Source: an uncultured beta proteobacterium (lineage in GTDB: Bacteria; Pseudomonadota; Gammaproteobacteria; Burkholderiales; Burkholderiaceae_C). From it: 5,601 bases of DNA. The first letter of the stretch is position 1. Every line of letters begins with the position of its first letter. Under the pieces are notes generated by a model. The model saw only the letters and a program-made list of their open reading frames with translations. It was not told the DNA's origin and made no database searches. Positions 1 through 5,289 of the stretch are shown here, piece by piece. Location: NCBI GenBank assembly GCA_903859265.1, contig CAIOLZ010000098.1:1-5601 (forward strand), written 5' to 3'. Both the position numbers and the translations under genes were made by a program.

Positions 1-10
1 GAAATTGTCG

Positions 11-38
11 TTTCATGCAGTCCCGCCGGAACATGAAA
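11..38. repeat. Inverted repeat upstream of the tRNA promoter
   Basis: TTTCATG (11-17) and CATGAAA (32-38) are perfect 7-bp inverted arms separated by 14 bp, so their centres lie 21 bp (two helical turns) apart. The right arm overlaps the place where a -35 element would sit for the TATAAT at 49-54. This geometry fits a dimeric regulator site or a weak hairpin. No T-run follows the right arm, so it is not an obvious terminator. It could be chance. Confidence 0.3.
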
Positions 39-45
39 TTTGAAC

Positions 46-54
46 TGCTATAAT
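46..54 (+). promoter_or_regulatory. Extended -10 promoter of the tRNA-Val gene
   Basis: TGC followed by a perfect TATAAT (49-54) forms an extended -10 element ending 10 bp before the mature tRNA 5' end at 65, so transcription would begin at about 61. At the expected -35 position (about 26-31) there is no good TTGACA match, which agrees with use of an extended -10. The GGAGAGC after the -10 is a G-rich discriminator, common in stringently controlled stable-RNA promoters; that control is inference. Confidence 0.75.
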
Positions 55-64
55 GGAGAGCTTC

Positions 65-141
65 AGGCGCATAGCTCAGCTGGTTAGAGCACCACCTTGA
101 CATGGTGGGGGTCGTTGGTTCGAGTCCAATTGCGCCTACCA
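65..141 (+). tRNA. tRNA-Val (anticodon GAC)
   Basis: A full cloverleaf can be drawn. The acceptor stem AGGCGCA (65-71) pairs perfectly with TGCGCCT (131-137). The D-stem is GCTC/GAGC (74-77/87-90). The anticodon stem is CCACC/GGTGG (92-96/104-108) around loop TTGACAT, giving anticodon GAC at 99-101, which reads GUC and GUU valine codons. The variable loop has five bases (109-113). The T-stem GTTGG/CCAAT has one G-U pair and the loop is TTCGAGT (119-125). Discriminator A138 and CCA (139-141) are encoded. The gene stands alone with its own promoter and terminator. No second copy of its 3' end was seen in the window, so there is no sign of an integrated element using it as an attachment site. 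Confidence 0.97.
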
Positions 142-146
142 CACTC

Positions 147-185
147 AAAAGGCCCTTTTCTCCTCTGAAAAGGGCCTTTTTTATT
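147..185 (+). terminator. Intrinsic terminator of tRNA-Val
   Basis: AAAAGGCCCTTTT (147-159) and AAAAGGGCCTTTT (168-180) form a perfect 13-bp stem with an 8-base loop, running into a TTTTTTATTT tract. It begins five bases after the CCA end. The A-tract on the left arm means it could also work on the minus strand, so it might stop transcription arriving from the cargo gene, about 460 bp away. Confidence 0.93.
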
Positions 186-204
186 TGCCGCGGAAAACGG
201 TGCT

Positions 205-224
205 GTGGACATTCCGTGGACATT
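205..224. repeat. Spaced direct repeat GTGGACATT
   Basis: GTGGACATT occurs at 205-213 and again at 216-224, a period of 11 bp, about one helical turn. Two copies of a 9-mer in phase could be a regulator site or a small duplication. They lie downstream of the tRNA terminator and just before the possible ORF at 240. No known site was recognised. Confidence 0.3.
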
Positions 225-239
225 AACGGTGGTCCGACG

Positions 240-572
240 ATGACCGCGCCGTTCCGACTCGTCGATAGCAGTGAGCTCGACGACATGATGCTTTCGTTTT
301 TGCGCTCAGCTGAATGCACAGAAAAAGTACTTTGCTTGCCGCTTGGAAACTACGCAGCGTTCGACACCAGTTCAGACGAATACAAAGTCCTCGTCCTTTT
401 TCGCCACTTTGCACCCGCCGATGTAAGCCTGCTTTTGCAGGGGCTGCACACTGGCTTTCAAGCTGAAAGCCATTTTCGCTCTGGCCAGTTAAGTACCCGA
501 CGCCGGTCGCCTGTTACATGGCGGTCTGGAGCAAGATCGGGATACCCGCAATATATGACTTCCCCAGTGTGA
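240..572 (+). CDS. Doubtful small ORF, 110 codons, hypothetical
   Basis: An ATG at 240 opens a 110-codon frame to a TGA at 570-572. GGTGG (about 229-233) is a modest Shine-Dalgarno candidate. The first ~75 residues have a protein-like mix of hydrophobic and acidic residues. The last ~30 are rich in Arg, Ser and Pro and look like out-of-frame sequence. The segment APFRLVD also occurs in the same frame at 5068-5088, where the two base differences within it are both synonymous. That hints that this frame was once translated, perhaps as part of a decayed repeated gene. The frame extends upstream to an ATG inside the tRNA, which cannot be a real start. No domain was recognised, and it may not be a gene. 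Confidence 0.22.
   Translation: MTAPFRLVDSSELDDMMLSFLRSAECTEKVLCLPLGNYAAFDTSSDEYKVLVLFRHFAPADVSLLLQGLHTGFQAESHFRSGQLSTRRRSPVTWRSGARSGYPQYMTSPV
246..278. repeat. Diverged short repeat, copy 1
   Basis: This 33-bp segment (starting GCGCCGTTCCGACTC) matches 5068-5100 in the same orientation at 29 of 33 positions. Weaker similarity may extend for some bases on either side, for example a CGGAAAA-containing motif upstream of both copies. The copies lie in the two gene-poor stretches that flank the operon and the SRPBCC gene. It is probably part of a dispersed genomic repeat or a decayed gene family. Confidence 0.55.
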
Positions 573-640
573 CGTTCGCATGGTCTGATTCGGCCCTGCG
601 TCCGAGGCTACGGGCCGTGAAACCACCGGAAAATTCAGGA

Positions 641-2725
641 TCAACGTTTAAAAGCAATAACGCCGTTCACGCCGTTGCCAAGGCCATACCCGAAGGTAAA
701 TGCGAGGCCCGCAGCCTGCGCGGAAGATCCGATGAAATTGCCATTAAAAGACCCACCCAGTGTGGCGCTGGGGTTGGCGCTATTGCAACCACCCGTGCAG
801 CTGCCACCTGAAAAGCCTGCGCCAAATCGACCTGTTGTGGCGCTGAAGCCCGAGTTCCCGGTCATCGTATAAGTACTCGCACCGGCTCCCGTACTGGAAG
901 ATGTGATGTTGACAGCCATGTTTCGATTAACAAAATCGGCCGTCAAGCTAGCACTGCTTAAAGTGCCACTCGTTCCGTTAACAACCCAGCCAACCGGACT
1001 AAAGGTCACTGCTGTACCCAGGCTGGTCGGAGCTGATGCGGTAAATGGACCCACTACCCAGGGAATCGTCGAATTCGCACCCGTAGTCAGGCTGACGTAG
1101 TTGCTATCCACCACATGGGCTCCGGCGCCGTGCCAATAACCCCAGACCATTCCGGTAGCGCTGTCGGTACCCACGGTAATATTGTTCGCTGAGCCCACCT
1201 GCGCATTGTTATTCCCCGAGGTGTTGCCCAACCCTGTCAGCGCTCCGCTGGCGTTGGTTTGCACGTTCCAGGTCGTCCAGCCTACGGCATTTGAACCTCC
1301 ACCGGAGCGTGGAATGACAGCAGCTGCACCAAGCACATTGGGTGGTGTAGCCGAGGGCACGTTCACAGTAAAGCCACCTGAACCGTATGCATTAGAGCCG
1401 GTTAGGGTCATCGTGGCTTGAGCAGGGGTCAGTGTGCCGGATATGCTGACGGTGTCCAACGTGCCCACAGTACTTCCAGACCCGCAAGTTGAACAACGAA
1501 ATGATCCCGTTTGGGTTGGATAGTCGGAAACATTAACAGTGCCACCAAAAATCACCGTGGACCCACTGACCGAAACTGGCAAGCCGCCAGAATTCAAAGG
1601 CGTGCTCAGATTGAATATGCCACCCGATTGATCCGTAAAAATGCTGGTCACATACGCACGCTGAGCCGCGAGATTGACTGTCACAAAAACTTCACCAATG
1701 CTGATCGCGCCGCACGGCGGACTGCCGCATGTCCCGGTAACTTGCACTCCCTGAACATTGAAGTAAAGCACGGTTGAACTGCCCGATGGCAGGATCAATG
1801 CCGCGGGCCCGGCTGCAGAAATGTTGCTCGTACTCTGAAAACTGGTAGGCACGGGCGCAAGGACCACAGCAGGTAGGACGGAACCTGCGGAGTTAGACGT
1901 CACCATGGAGTCGCCACTGGTCGCGCCTGATCCGGTGAGTGCGACTACTGCTGCACCAGAAACAGCATCTGCGCCAGCGGCGCTCCCGGTATTACTAGCA
2001 CCATTGACCATAGCCATGGCGCTGGGCCCATGCGTTCGCCTGCCCGCCAGGGTATCGCTGAGGAAAACGGGTGGTGCGATGAGCTTTTCTGGGACGGCAT
2101 GGGTATTCGATACGTGGAAAAACTCGTTGGTGCCAAAAAGACTTTCGCCACTTTCATTGCGAACGGCGATATGACCCTCACTTACCTGACCGTAGGTGCC
2201 AGCGGCAGCCAGACTGCCGTCGGCGTTCCTGCACTTGTCCTCGCACTGCACCAGCTGGTAATTTGTGCCACGAACTCCAATCGTCGATGTTGGTGTGGTG
2301 ACTCGGTAGTCATCATGCGAGCGCTTTCCGACAAGTCCAGTGATGCTTCTCAGGCCGCCTTTGAGAAGGCTGAAAAATGCCTTTTGCAATGCACCCCTGT
2401 CGTCACCCTTGTAGCTAAATTCATCGACTCGAAAAACGGTATCAGCGCGTAATGCCATGGTGGCATCATCGGCAAAAAGAATTTGCGCGTTAGACATCGC
2501 AGCCACCATTAGCACATCGCCCGCACGAACTTCCGTGCCACGGGGCGCGTCAAACTCCTGGCCATTGCGAGCAATGCGAACGCTACCACTCGCGCTTATA
2601 ACTTTCCCGGCAGCTTCGTCAGCATGTACCAATCCCGAACAGCCAAAAGCTATCAGCCAAGCCAAGGCGGTAAACAGGACGCGCACCAATCTTGTGCGCC
2701 CGAGGAAGCCGTTATTTGAATTCAT
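641..2725 (-). CDS. Exported FecR-domain protein with C-terminal TbpB-like barrel; likely type XI secretion (Slam) cargo
   Basis: A 694-residue exported protein. Residues 1-35 form a signal peptide (Arg at 10, 12 and 15, hydrophobic 16-28) with two possible processing sites: VHA|D after residue 35 (signal peptidase I), or a poor lipobox AFG|C at Cys29. Residues ~40-190 form a FecR domain, with its hallmark TPTSTIGVRGT at 144-154. No transmembrane helix or cytoplasmic anti-sigma domain is present. Residues ~225-310 are an Ala/Gly/Ser-rich linker, and ~310-694 are beta-rich and Gly/Ser/Thr-rich. The end, from SGTLSSASLTADF (586-598) through GGSFNGNFIGSSAQAAG (657-673) to GVIAFKR, follows the pattern of TbpB-type eight-stranded barrels, the part Slam translocons recognise. 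Cysteines lie in close pairs at 161/165, 333/338, 411/414 and 643/647. The start is supported by GAAGGTG 5 bases upstream. The gene overlaps the end of the translocon gene by 14 bp, implying coupled translation. The function of the FecR domain here is unknown. Surface display or secretion is inferred. Confidence 0.85.
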   Translation of the reverse strand: MNSNNGFLGRTRLVRVLFTALAWLIAFGCSGLVHADEAAGKVISASGSVRIARNGQEFDAPRGTEVRAGDVLMVAAMSNAQILFADDATMALRADTVFRVDEFSYKGDDRGALQKAFFSLLKGGLRSITGLVGKRSHDDYRVTTPTSTIGVRGTNYQLVQCEDKCRNADGSLAAAGTYGQVSEGHIAVRNESGESLFGTNEFFHVSNTHAVPEKLIAPPVFLSDTLAGRRTHGPSAMAMVNGASNTGSAAGADAVSGAAVVALTGSGATSGDSMVTSNSAGSVLPAVVLAPVPTSFQSTSNISAAGPAALILPSGSSTVLYFNVQGVQVTGTCGSPPCGAISIGEVFVTVNLAAQRAYVTSIFTDQSGGIFNLSTPLNSGGLPVSVSGSTVIFGGTVNVSDYPTQTGSFRCSTCGSGSTVGTLDTVSISGTLTPAQATMTLTGSNAYGSGGFTVNVPSATPPNVLGAAAVIPRSGGGSNAVGWTTWNVQTNASGALTGLGNTSGNNNAQVGSANNITVGTDSATGMVWGYWHGAGAHVVDSNYVSLTTGANSTIPWVVGPFTASAPTSLGTAVTFSPVGWVVNGTSGTLSSASLTADFVNRNMAVNITSSSTGAGASTYTMTGNSGFSATTGRFGAGFSGGSCTGGCNSANPSATLGGSFNGNFIGSSAQAAGLAFTFGYGLGNGVNGVIAFKR

Positions 2726-4046
2726 AACGCACCTTCATTGAGTAAGTTTCGCGCGGGTAAGAATATAGTTCTATGTTCGAATTATTTCTGGCGAGGGAGG
2801 CTTCAGCGCGCACTGATAAGTTCCTGTTCACCAAATACGAGGCGGCTGCATTGAAGGCGTTATACGTATCATTGCGTGTGACACCCAGCAACGGGTCCGC
2901 CGCTCCATATTGCGAGTTAATAGTCACCACCCCCAAAGACACGCCCCACTGCGCGTCCGGTGTGAAGCTCAGGTCGGAGCTCAGCCCGATGGTAGTGGGG
3001 ACTAAATCATCACGGCCAGTAATAGAAAACTGCTGACCGGTTATGAGCGTCACGTTAAGCGTAGGTTGCCAGGACTGTGAAAAAAGCCTGCGGTAGCCAA
3101 AGGACAATCCGACAAAATTGGCGTTGCGCGGTTGATTGTCTCCTGCATAAGACAACTGCTCGATCTGGTTGCTGACTGACACAGACTCTACCGGACTCAG
3201 TTGGTACTGCCACTCCAACTCCATTCCGCTGGTCGTTACATAGGCCTCATGTCCTACATCCACATAACTGAAGATCAATCCCGACCGTACCAGGTGCTTG
3301 TCGTTAATCCAGGAGAGCCCGGAATTCAGGCTGTAATTGTTCTGATCGTACGCCACATTATTCGTACTGGCGTTATAGCGAAGGTCGGCCTGCCCGTTGA
3401 CATAGAACGACAACCCAGCCTGCAGCGGAATAGAGGCATAACCCCCAACGCCCAATTGATACACGGTGTCCGCCTGTTCCGTTCCGCCACTCGCAATCAG
3501 CACATCACCCAGCAACGGCAGGTTGATGTTGGCGTCAGGTACACCTGCGTTGATGTTGCTATTTGTACCTAACCCGGCTTCCAGGTAGAAGCCCCGTGTC
3601 AGAGAATAGCGTGACTCCCGCAAGCGAATTGCGTCGAGGTAACGATCCACAGTGGCCTCTACATCGGCCGTCAATTGCTGATCACGCAGCGCCGTAAATT
3701 CCTGGCGAGCACGCGCATCGTCCCCCAACAAAAAATAGCCACGCGCCAATTGCAGTCGCCCCGGGACATTGTCAGCATTCTCAATAACGAAGCGTTCAAG
3801 AGCCATGACACCTTCGCCCACATGGCCACTTTCCACGGCAGCGATGCCAAAGAGCAGATCAAACTTGGCCTCGCCATACGAGTCACGATCGGCTTTGCCA
3901 AGTTCATAGGCTTGTTCCATATTGCCCTGATCAACCAGTTCGCCAAGCCGCGTAATAGAGTTTGTGCTCTGTGATTTGTTTTGTGCGAACGCCAGGTATG
4001 GTGTCAAAACGCACAAGGCTGCGAGAAAAAATCGCACCAACTTCAT
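2712..4046 (-). CDS. TPR and outer-membrane beta-barrel protein, Slam/DUF560-like (type XI secretion translocon)
   Basis: A 444-residue outer-membrane protein. Residues 1-21 are a clear signal peptide (MKLVRFF, hydrophobic core, cleavage LAFA|QN). Residues ~30-140 are helical with TPR-like spacing, about three repeats, including GRLQLARGYFLLGDDARARQ at 96-115. From ~147 to the end there are alternating amphipathic strands with aromatic girdles, starting RGFYLEAGLGTNSNINAG (151-168) and ending in a strand TYSMKVRYEFK. That is about 300 residues, room for about 14 strands. A periplasmic TPR domain followed by a barrel is the layout of Slam/DUF560 proteins, which move lipoproteins or soluble hemophores with TbpB-like C-terminal barrels across the outer membrane. 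The ATG is preceded by AAGGGGGGGCC, a strong Shine-Dalgarno inside a G7 run. It is the first gene of the operon and its last codons contain the ribosome-binding site and start of the cargo gene. It could instead be another TPR-barrel protein of unknown role; the neighbouring cargo-like gene favours Slam. Confidence 0.8.
   Translation of the reverse strand: MKLVRFFLAALCVLTPYLAFAQNKSQSTNSITRLGELVDQGNMEQAYELGKADRDSYGEAKFDLLFGIAAVESGHVGEGVMALERFVIENADNVPGRLQLARGYFLLGDDARARQEFTALRDQQLTADVEATVDRYLDAIRLRESRYSLTRGFYLEAGLGTNSNINAGVPDANINLPLLGDVLIASGGTEQADTVYQLGVGGYASIPLQAGLSFYVNGQADLRYNASTNNVAYDQNNYSLNSGLSWINDKHLVRSGLIFSYVDVGHEAYVTTSGMELEWQYQLSPVESVSVSNQIEQLSYAGDNQPRNANFVGLSFGYRRLFSQSWQPTLNVTLITGQQFSITGRDDLVPTTIGLSSDLSFTPDAQWGVSLGVVTINSQYGAADPLLGVTRNDTYNAFNAAASYLVNRNLSVRAEASLARNNSNIELYSYPRETYSMKVRYEFK
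2726..2736 (-). promoter_or_regulatory. Ribosome-binding site of the cargo gene, inside the translocon gene
   Basis: On the minus strand GAAGGTGCGTT directly precedes the ATG at 2725. The AAGGTG core sits 5 bases from the start and is made of the translocon's own Lys-Val-Arg codons near its C-terminus. Ribosomes finishing the translocon at 2712 would pass over this start, so the two proteins are probably made in coupled amounts. Confidence 0.7.
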
Positions 4047-4048
4047 GG

Positions 4049-4057
4049 CCCCCCCTT
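4049..4057 (-). promoter_or_regulatory. Ribosome-binding site of the translocon gene with a G7 run
   Basis: Read on the minus strand the leader is TTTAAGGGGGGGCC followed by ATG. Seven consecutive G residues (4049-4055) form the Shine-Dalgarno together with the preceding AA. Length changes in this tract would alter the spacing to the start codon without affecting the coding sequence. Confidence 0.65.
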
Positions 4058-4326
4058 AAAGAATCCGTAGCCTATAAGGCCAGTTTCCTCATGCATAAAT
4101 TAAGATTCAAAACCCACTACGTCATTCTTTTTATGGTATCAACCCTTGAAATCAGGTTGGAAATTTCGGCAATATCGTTCAACGAATTTTGATGCGACGG
4201 TCTCTGCATTGTCAATTGTTTATTTCCCCGCAGGCGTGGCAAACCAACGCCATCAACCGCCACAAAGTCGTGGCGCAGTTCGAAATGCAAAACCTGCCTG
4301 CGTCTAAACCGTGTTTCTCATCAACC

Positions 4327-4331
4327 AAAGG
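4327..4331 (+). promoter_or_regulatory. Ribosome-binding site of the SRPBCC gene
   Basis: AAAGG lies eight bases before the ATG at 4340 and supports that start, which also gives the family's usual N-terminus (conserved FNASRDLVF begins about 16 residues in). Confidence 0.6.
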
Positions 4332-4339
4332 TAAAAGCT

Positions 4340-4840
4340 ATGCAACAAGCTGCCGCACCATTTAGCATCTCCCGAATTTTCAATGCATCCCGCGACCTGG
4401 TATTCAAAGTGCACACTGACGCTAACCATTTGGAAAAATGGATGAGTCCTGAGGGATTCAAAACAATCCACGCCTCCATGGACTTTCGCGTGGGTGGCAC
4501 CTACCATTACGGCCTTGAAGGCCCAAATGACATGCAGATGTGGGGCAAGCAAGTCTTCCGTGAAATCGTGCCAAACGAACGGCTGACCTTCATTCAGTCG
4601 TTCTCTGACAAAGATGGCGGGAATACCAGACATCCCATGTCAGCCACTTGGCCGCTTGAGATGCTGGCCGCCACGGTCTTTGAAGACATTGAGGGTGATA
4701 GCACCAGAGTAACCATCACATGGCAGCCGTGGAACTCTGATGCAATTGGAAGCTCCACTTTTGACGCTGCACGCAGCGGCATGGAACAAGGGTTTGGCGG
4801 TACATTTGCCAAGCTGGAAACCTACTTGAAGACTCTTTAA
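4340..4840 (+). CDS. SRPBCC-domain protein, AHSA1 (Aha1 C-terminal-like) family
   Basis: A 166-residue soluble protein without signal peptide or membrane segments, of the length usual for bacterial AHSA1-type SRPBCC (START-like helix-grip) proteins. Family landmarks in order are FNASRDLVFKVHTD (15-28), HLEKWMSPEGF (30-40), the strand GGTYHYGLEGPNDMQMWGK (52-70), REIVPNERLTFIQSFSD (74-90), TRHPMSATWPLEMLAATVFE (96-115), a TRVTITWQPW strand, and the long C-terminal helix MEQGFGGTFAKLETYLKTL, which packs over a hydrophobic cavity. The fold binds hydrophobic ligands or acts as a chaperone partner. The ligand cannot be read from sequence, and bacterial members are mostly uncharacterised. It is divergent from the operon, with no evident functional tie to secretion. 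A possible terminator follows at once. Confidence 0.9.
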   Translation: MQQAAAPFSISRIFNASRDLVFKVHTDANHLEKWMSPEGFKTIHASMDFRVGGTYHYGLEGPNDMQMWGKQVFREIVPNERLTFIQSFSDKDGGNTRHPMSATWPLEMLAATVFEDIEGDSTRVTITWQPWNSDAIGSSTFDAARSGMEQGFGGTFAKLETYLKTL

Positions 4841-4841
4841 G

Positions 4842-4879
4842 TCTCGGTAACACATCGTGTTGACGCGCGAGAGCTTTTT
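4842..4879 (+). terminator. Possible intrinsic terminator after the SRPBCC gene
   Basis: TCTCG (4842-4846) pairs with CGAGA (4868-4872), and AACAC (4849-4853) pairs with GTGTT (4857-4861) around a 3-base ATC loop. GT/AC pairs at 4847-4848/4863-4864 bridge the two stems, with bulges on the right arm. CTTTTT follows at 4874-4879. It starts two bases after the stop codon. The bulges make it weaker than the tRNA terminator. Confidence 0.5.
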
Positions 4880-5289
4880 ACTCAAGCCGCGCGACTTGCC
4901 AAACTCGGGCGTGGAAAGAGAAATTCCAACGAAAATGCGAGCTATTCTGGGTTACGGGTGCGGAATCTTAAGCACGCTGAATGGGTAAAAGCGGGCGCGC
5001 GCCAACATACTTACGGGCTTTTTCGTTTGTGCCGGAAAATCTAAGTCTGACCATTCCCGCCATCAAAGCGCCGTTTCGACTTGTCGATCGCAGTGGGCTC
5101 TATGGCATTGCAGCTTCCTGTGACCGCAAATTGTCCGGGACGCAAAAAGGTGCAGCGCTCACCGGCCATCACTGGTTGGCTCCAGACTTCGGCATTGATC
5201 TCAGTACTGACCGTGTCCGCCGCCTGCATCAGGCAAGAAGTCTCTTGCGAATGGCCTTCGCATTTACCAAAAAACGCACGCGTATGGTC
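4880..5289. other. Gene-poor region before the insertion sequence
   Basis: About 410 bp in which no gene was recognised. Frames exist on both strands (for example a plus-strand frame 4981-5292 and a minus-strand frame 5041-5340), but they overlap one another, lack good ribosome-binding sites and resemble no family I know. The stretch contains the second copy of the short repeat at 5068-5100 and ends where the insertion sequence begins. It may be the remains of a decayed repeat or gene. Confidence 0.5.
5068..5100. repeat. Diverged short repeat, copy 2
   Basis: This 33-bp segment (starting GCGCCGTTTCGACTT) matches 246-278 at 29 of 33 positions, in direct orientation about 4.8 kb apart. In the common reading frame both copies encode APFRLVD. 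It lies about 190 bp before the insertion sequence. Confidence 0.55.

Larger units (their letters stand above)
186..640. other. Region without a convincing gene between tRNA-Val and the minus-strand operon
   Basis: About 455 bp with no recognisable gene. It holds a spaced direct repeat (205-224), one copy of a diverged short repeat also seen near the right end (246-278), and a doubtful 110-codon ORF (240-572). Near its right edge CGGCCC (591-596) and GGGCCG (612-617) form a 6-bp inverted repeat, 24 bp beyond the stop of the cargo gene, but no T-run follows on the minus strand, so no clear terminator for the operon is seen. Confidence 0.6.
4047..4339. other. Divergent intergenic region
   Basis: The 293 bp between the translocon start (minus) and the SRPBCC start (plus) must hold promoters for both directions. 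It is more AT-rich than the genes on either side. No strong sigma-70 pair was found. The best plus-strand candidate is TTGAAA (4146-4151) with CAATAT (4170-4175) at 18-bp spacing, which is weak. On the minus strand a TATAGG-like hexamer near 4070-4075 lacks a good -35. No Fur box or other known operator was recognised. Short palindromes such as CGTTCAACG (4176-4184) and CAATTG (4213-4218) may be chance. Confidence 0.5.

Noticed and set aside
65..141. tRNA-Val as attachment site of an integrated island
   Set aside because: No integrase gene and no direct repeat of the tRNA 3' end were found in the window.
102..239. Upstream extension of the small plus-strand frame, starting inside the tRNA
   Set aside because: Its first codons lie in the anticodon arm and run through the terminator; it cannot be a translated start. 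Only the later ATG at 240 is worth mentioning, at low confidence.
591..617. CGGCCC/GGGCCG inverted repeat as terminator of the operon
   Set aside because: The stem is only 6 bp with a 15-base loop, and no U-run follows on the minus strand.
641..2725. Calling the FecR-domain protein a classical FecR anti-sigma regulator
   Set aside because: It has an N-terminal signal peptide, no transmembrane anchor and no cytoplasmic anti-sigma domain, and no ECF sigma factor or TonB-dependent receptor gene is in the window.
675..2741. Several plus-strand frames of 65-140 codons opposite the cargo gene, including 2030-2452
   Set aside because: They are shadows of a long, domain-bearing minus-strand gene, show no recognisable motifs and lack ribosome-binding sites.
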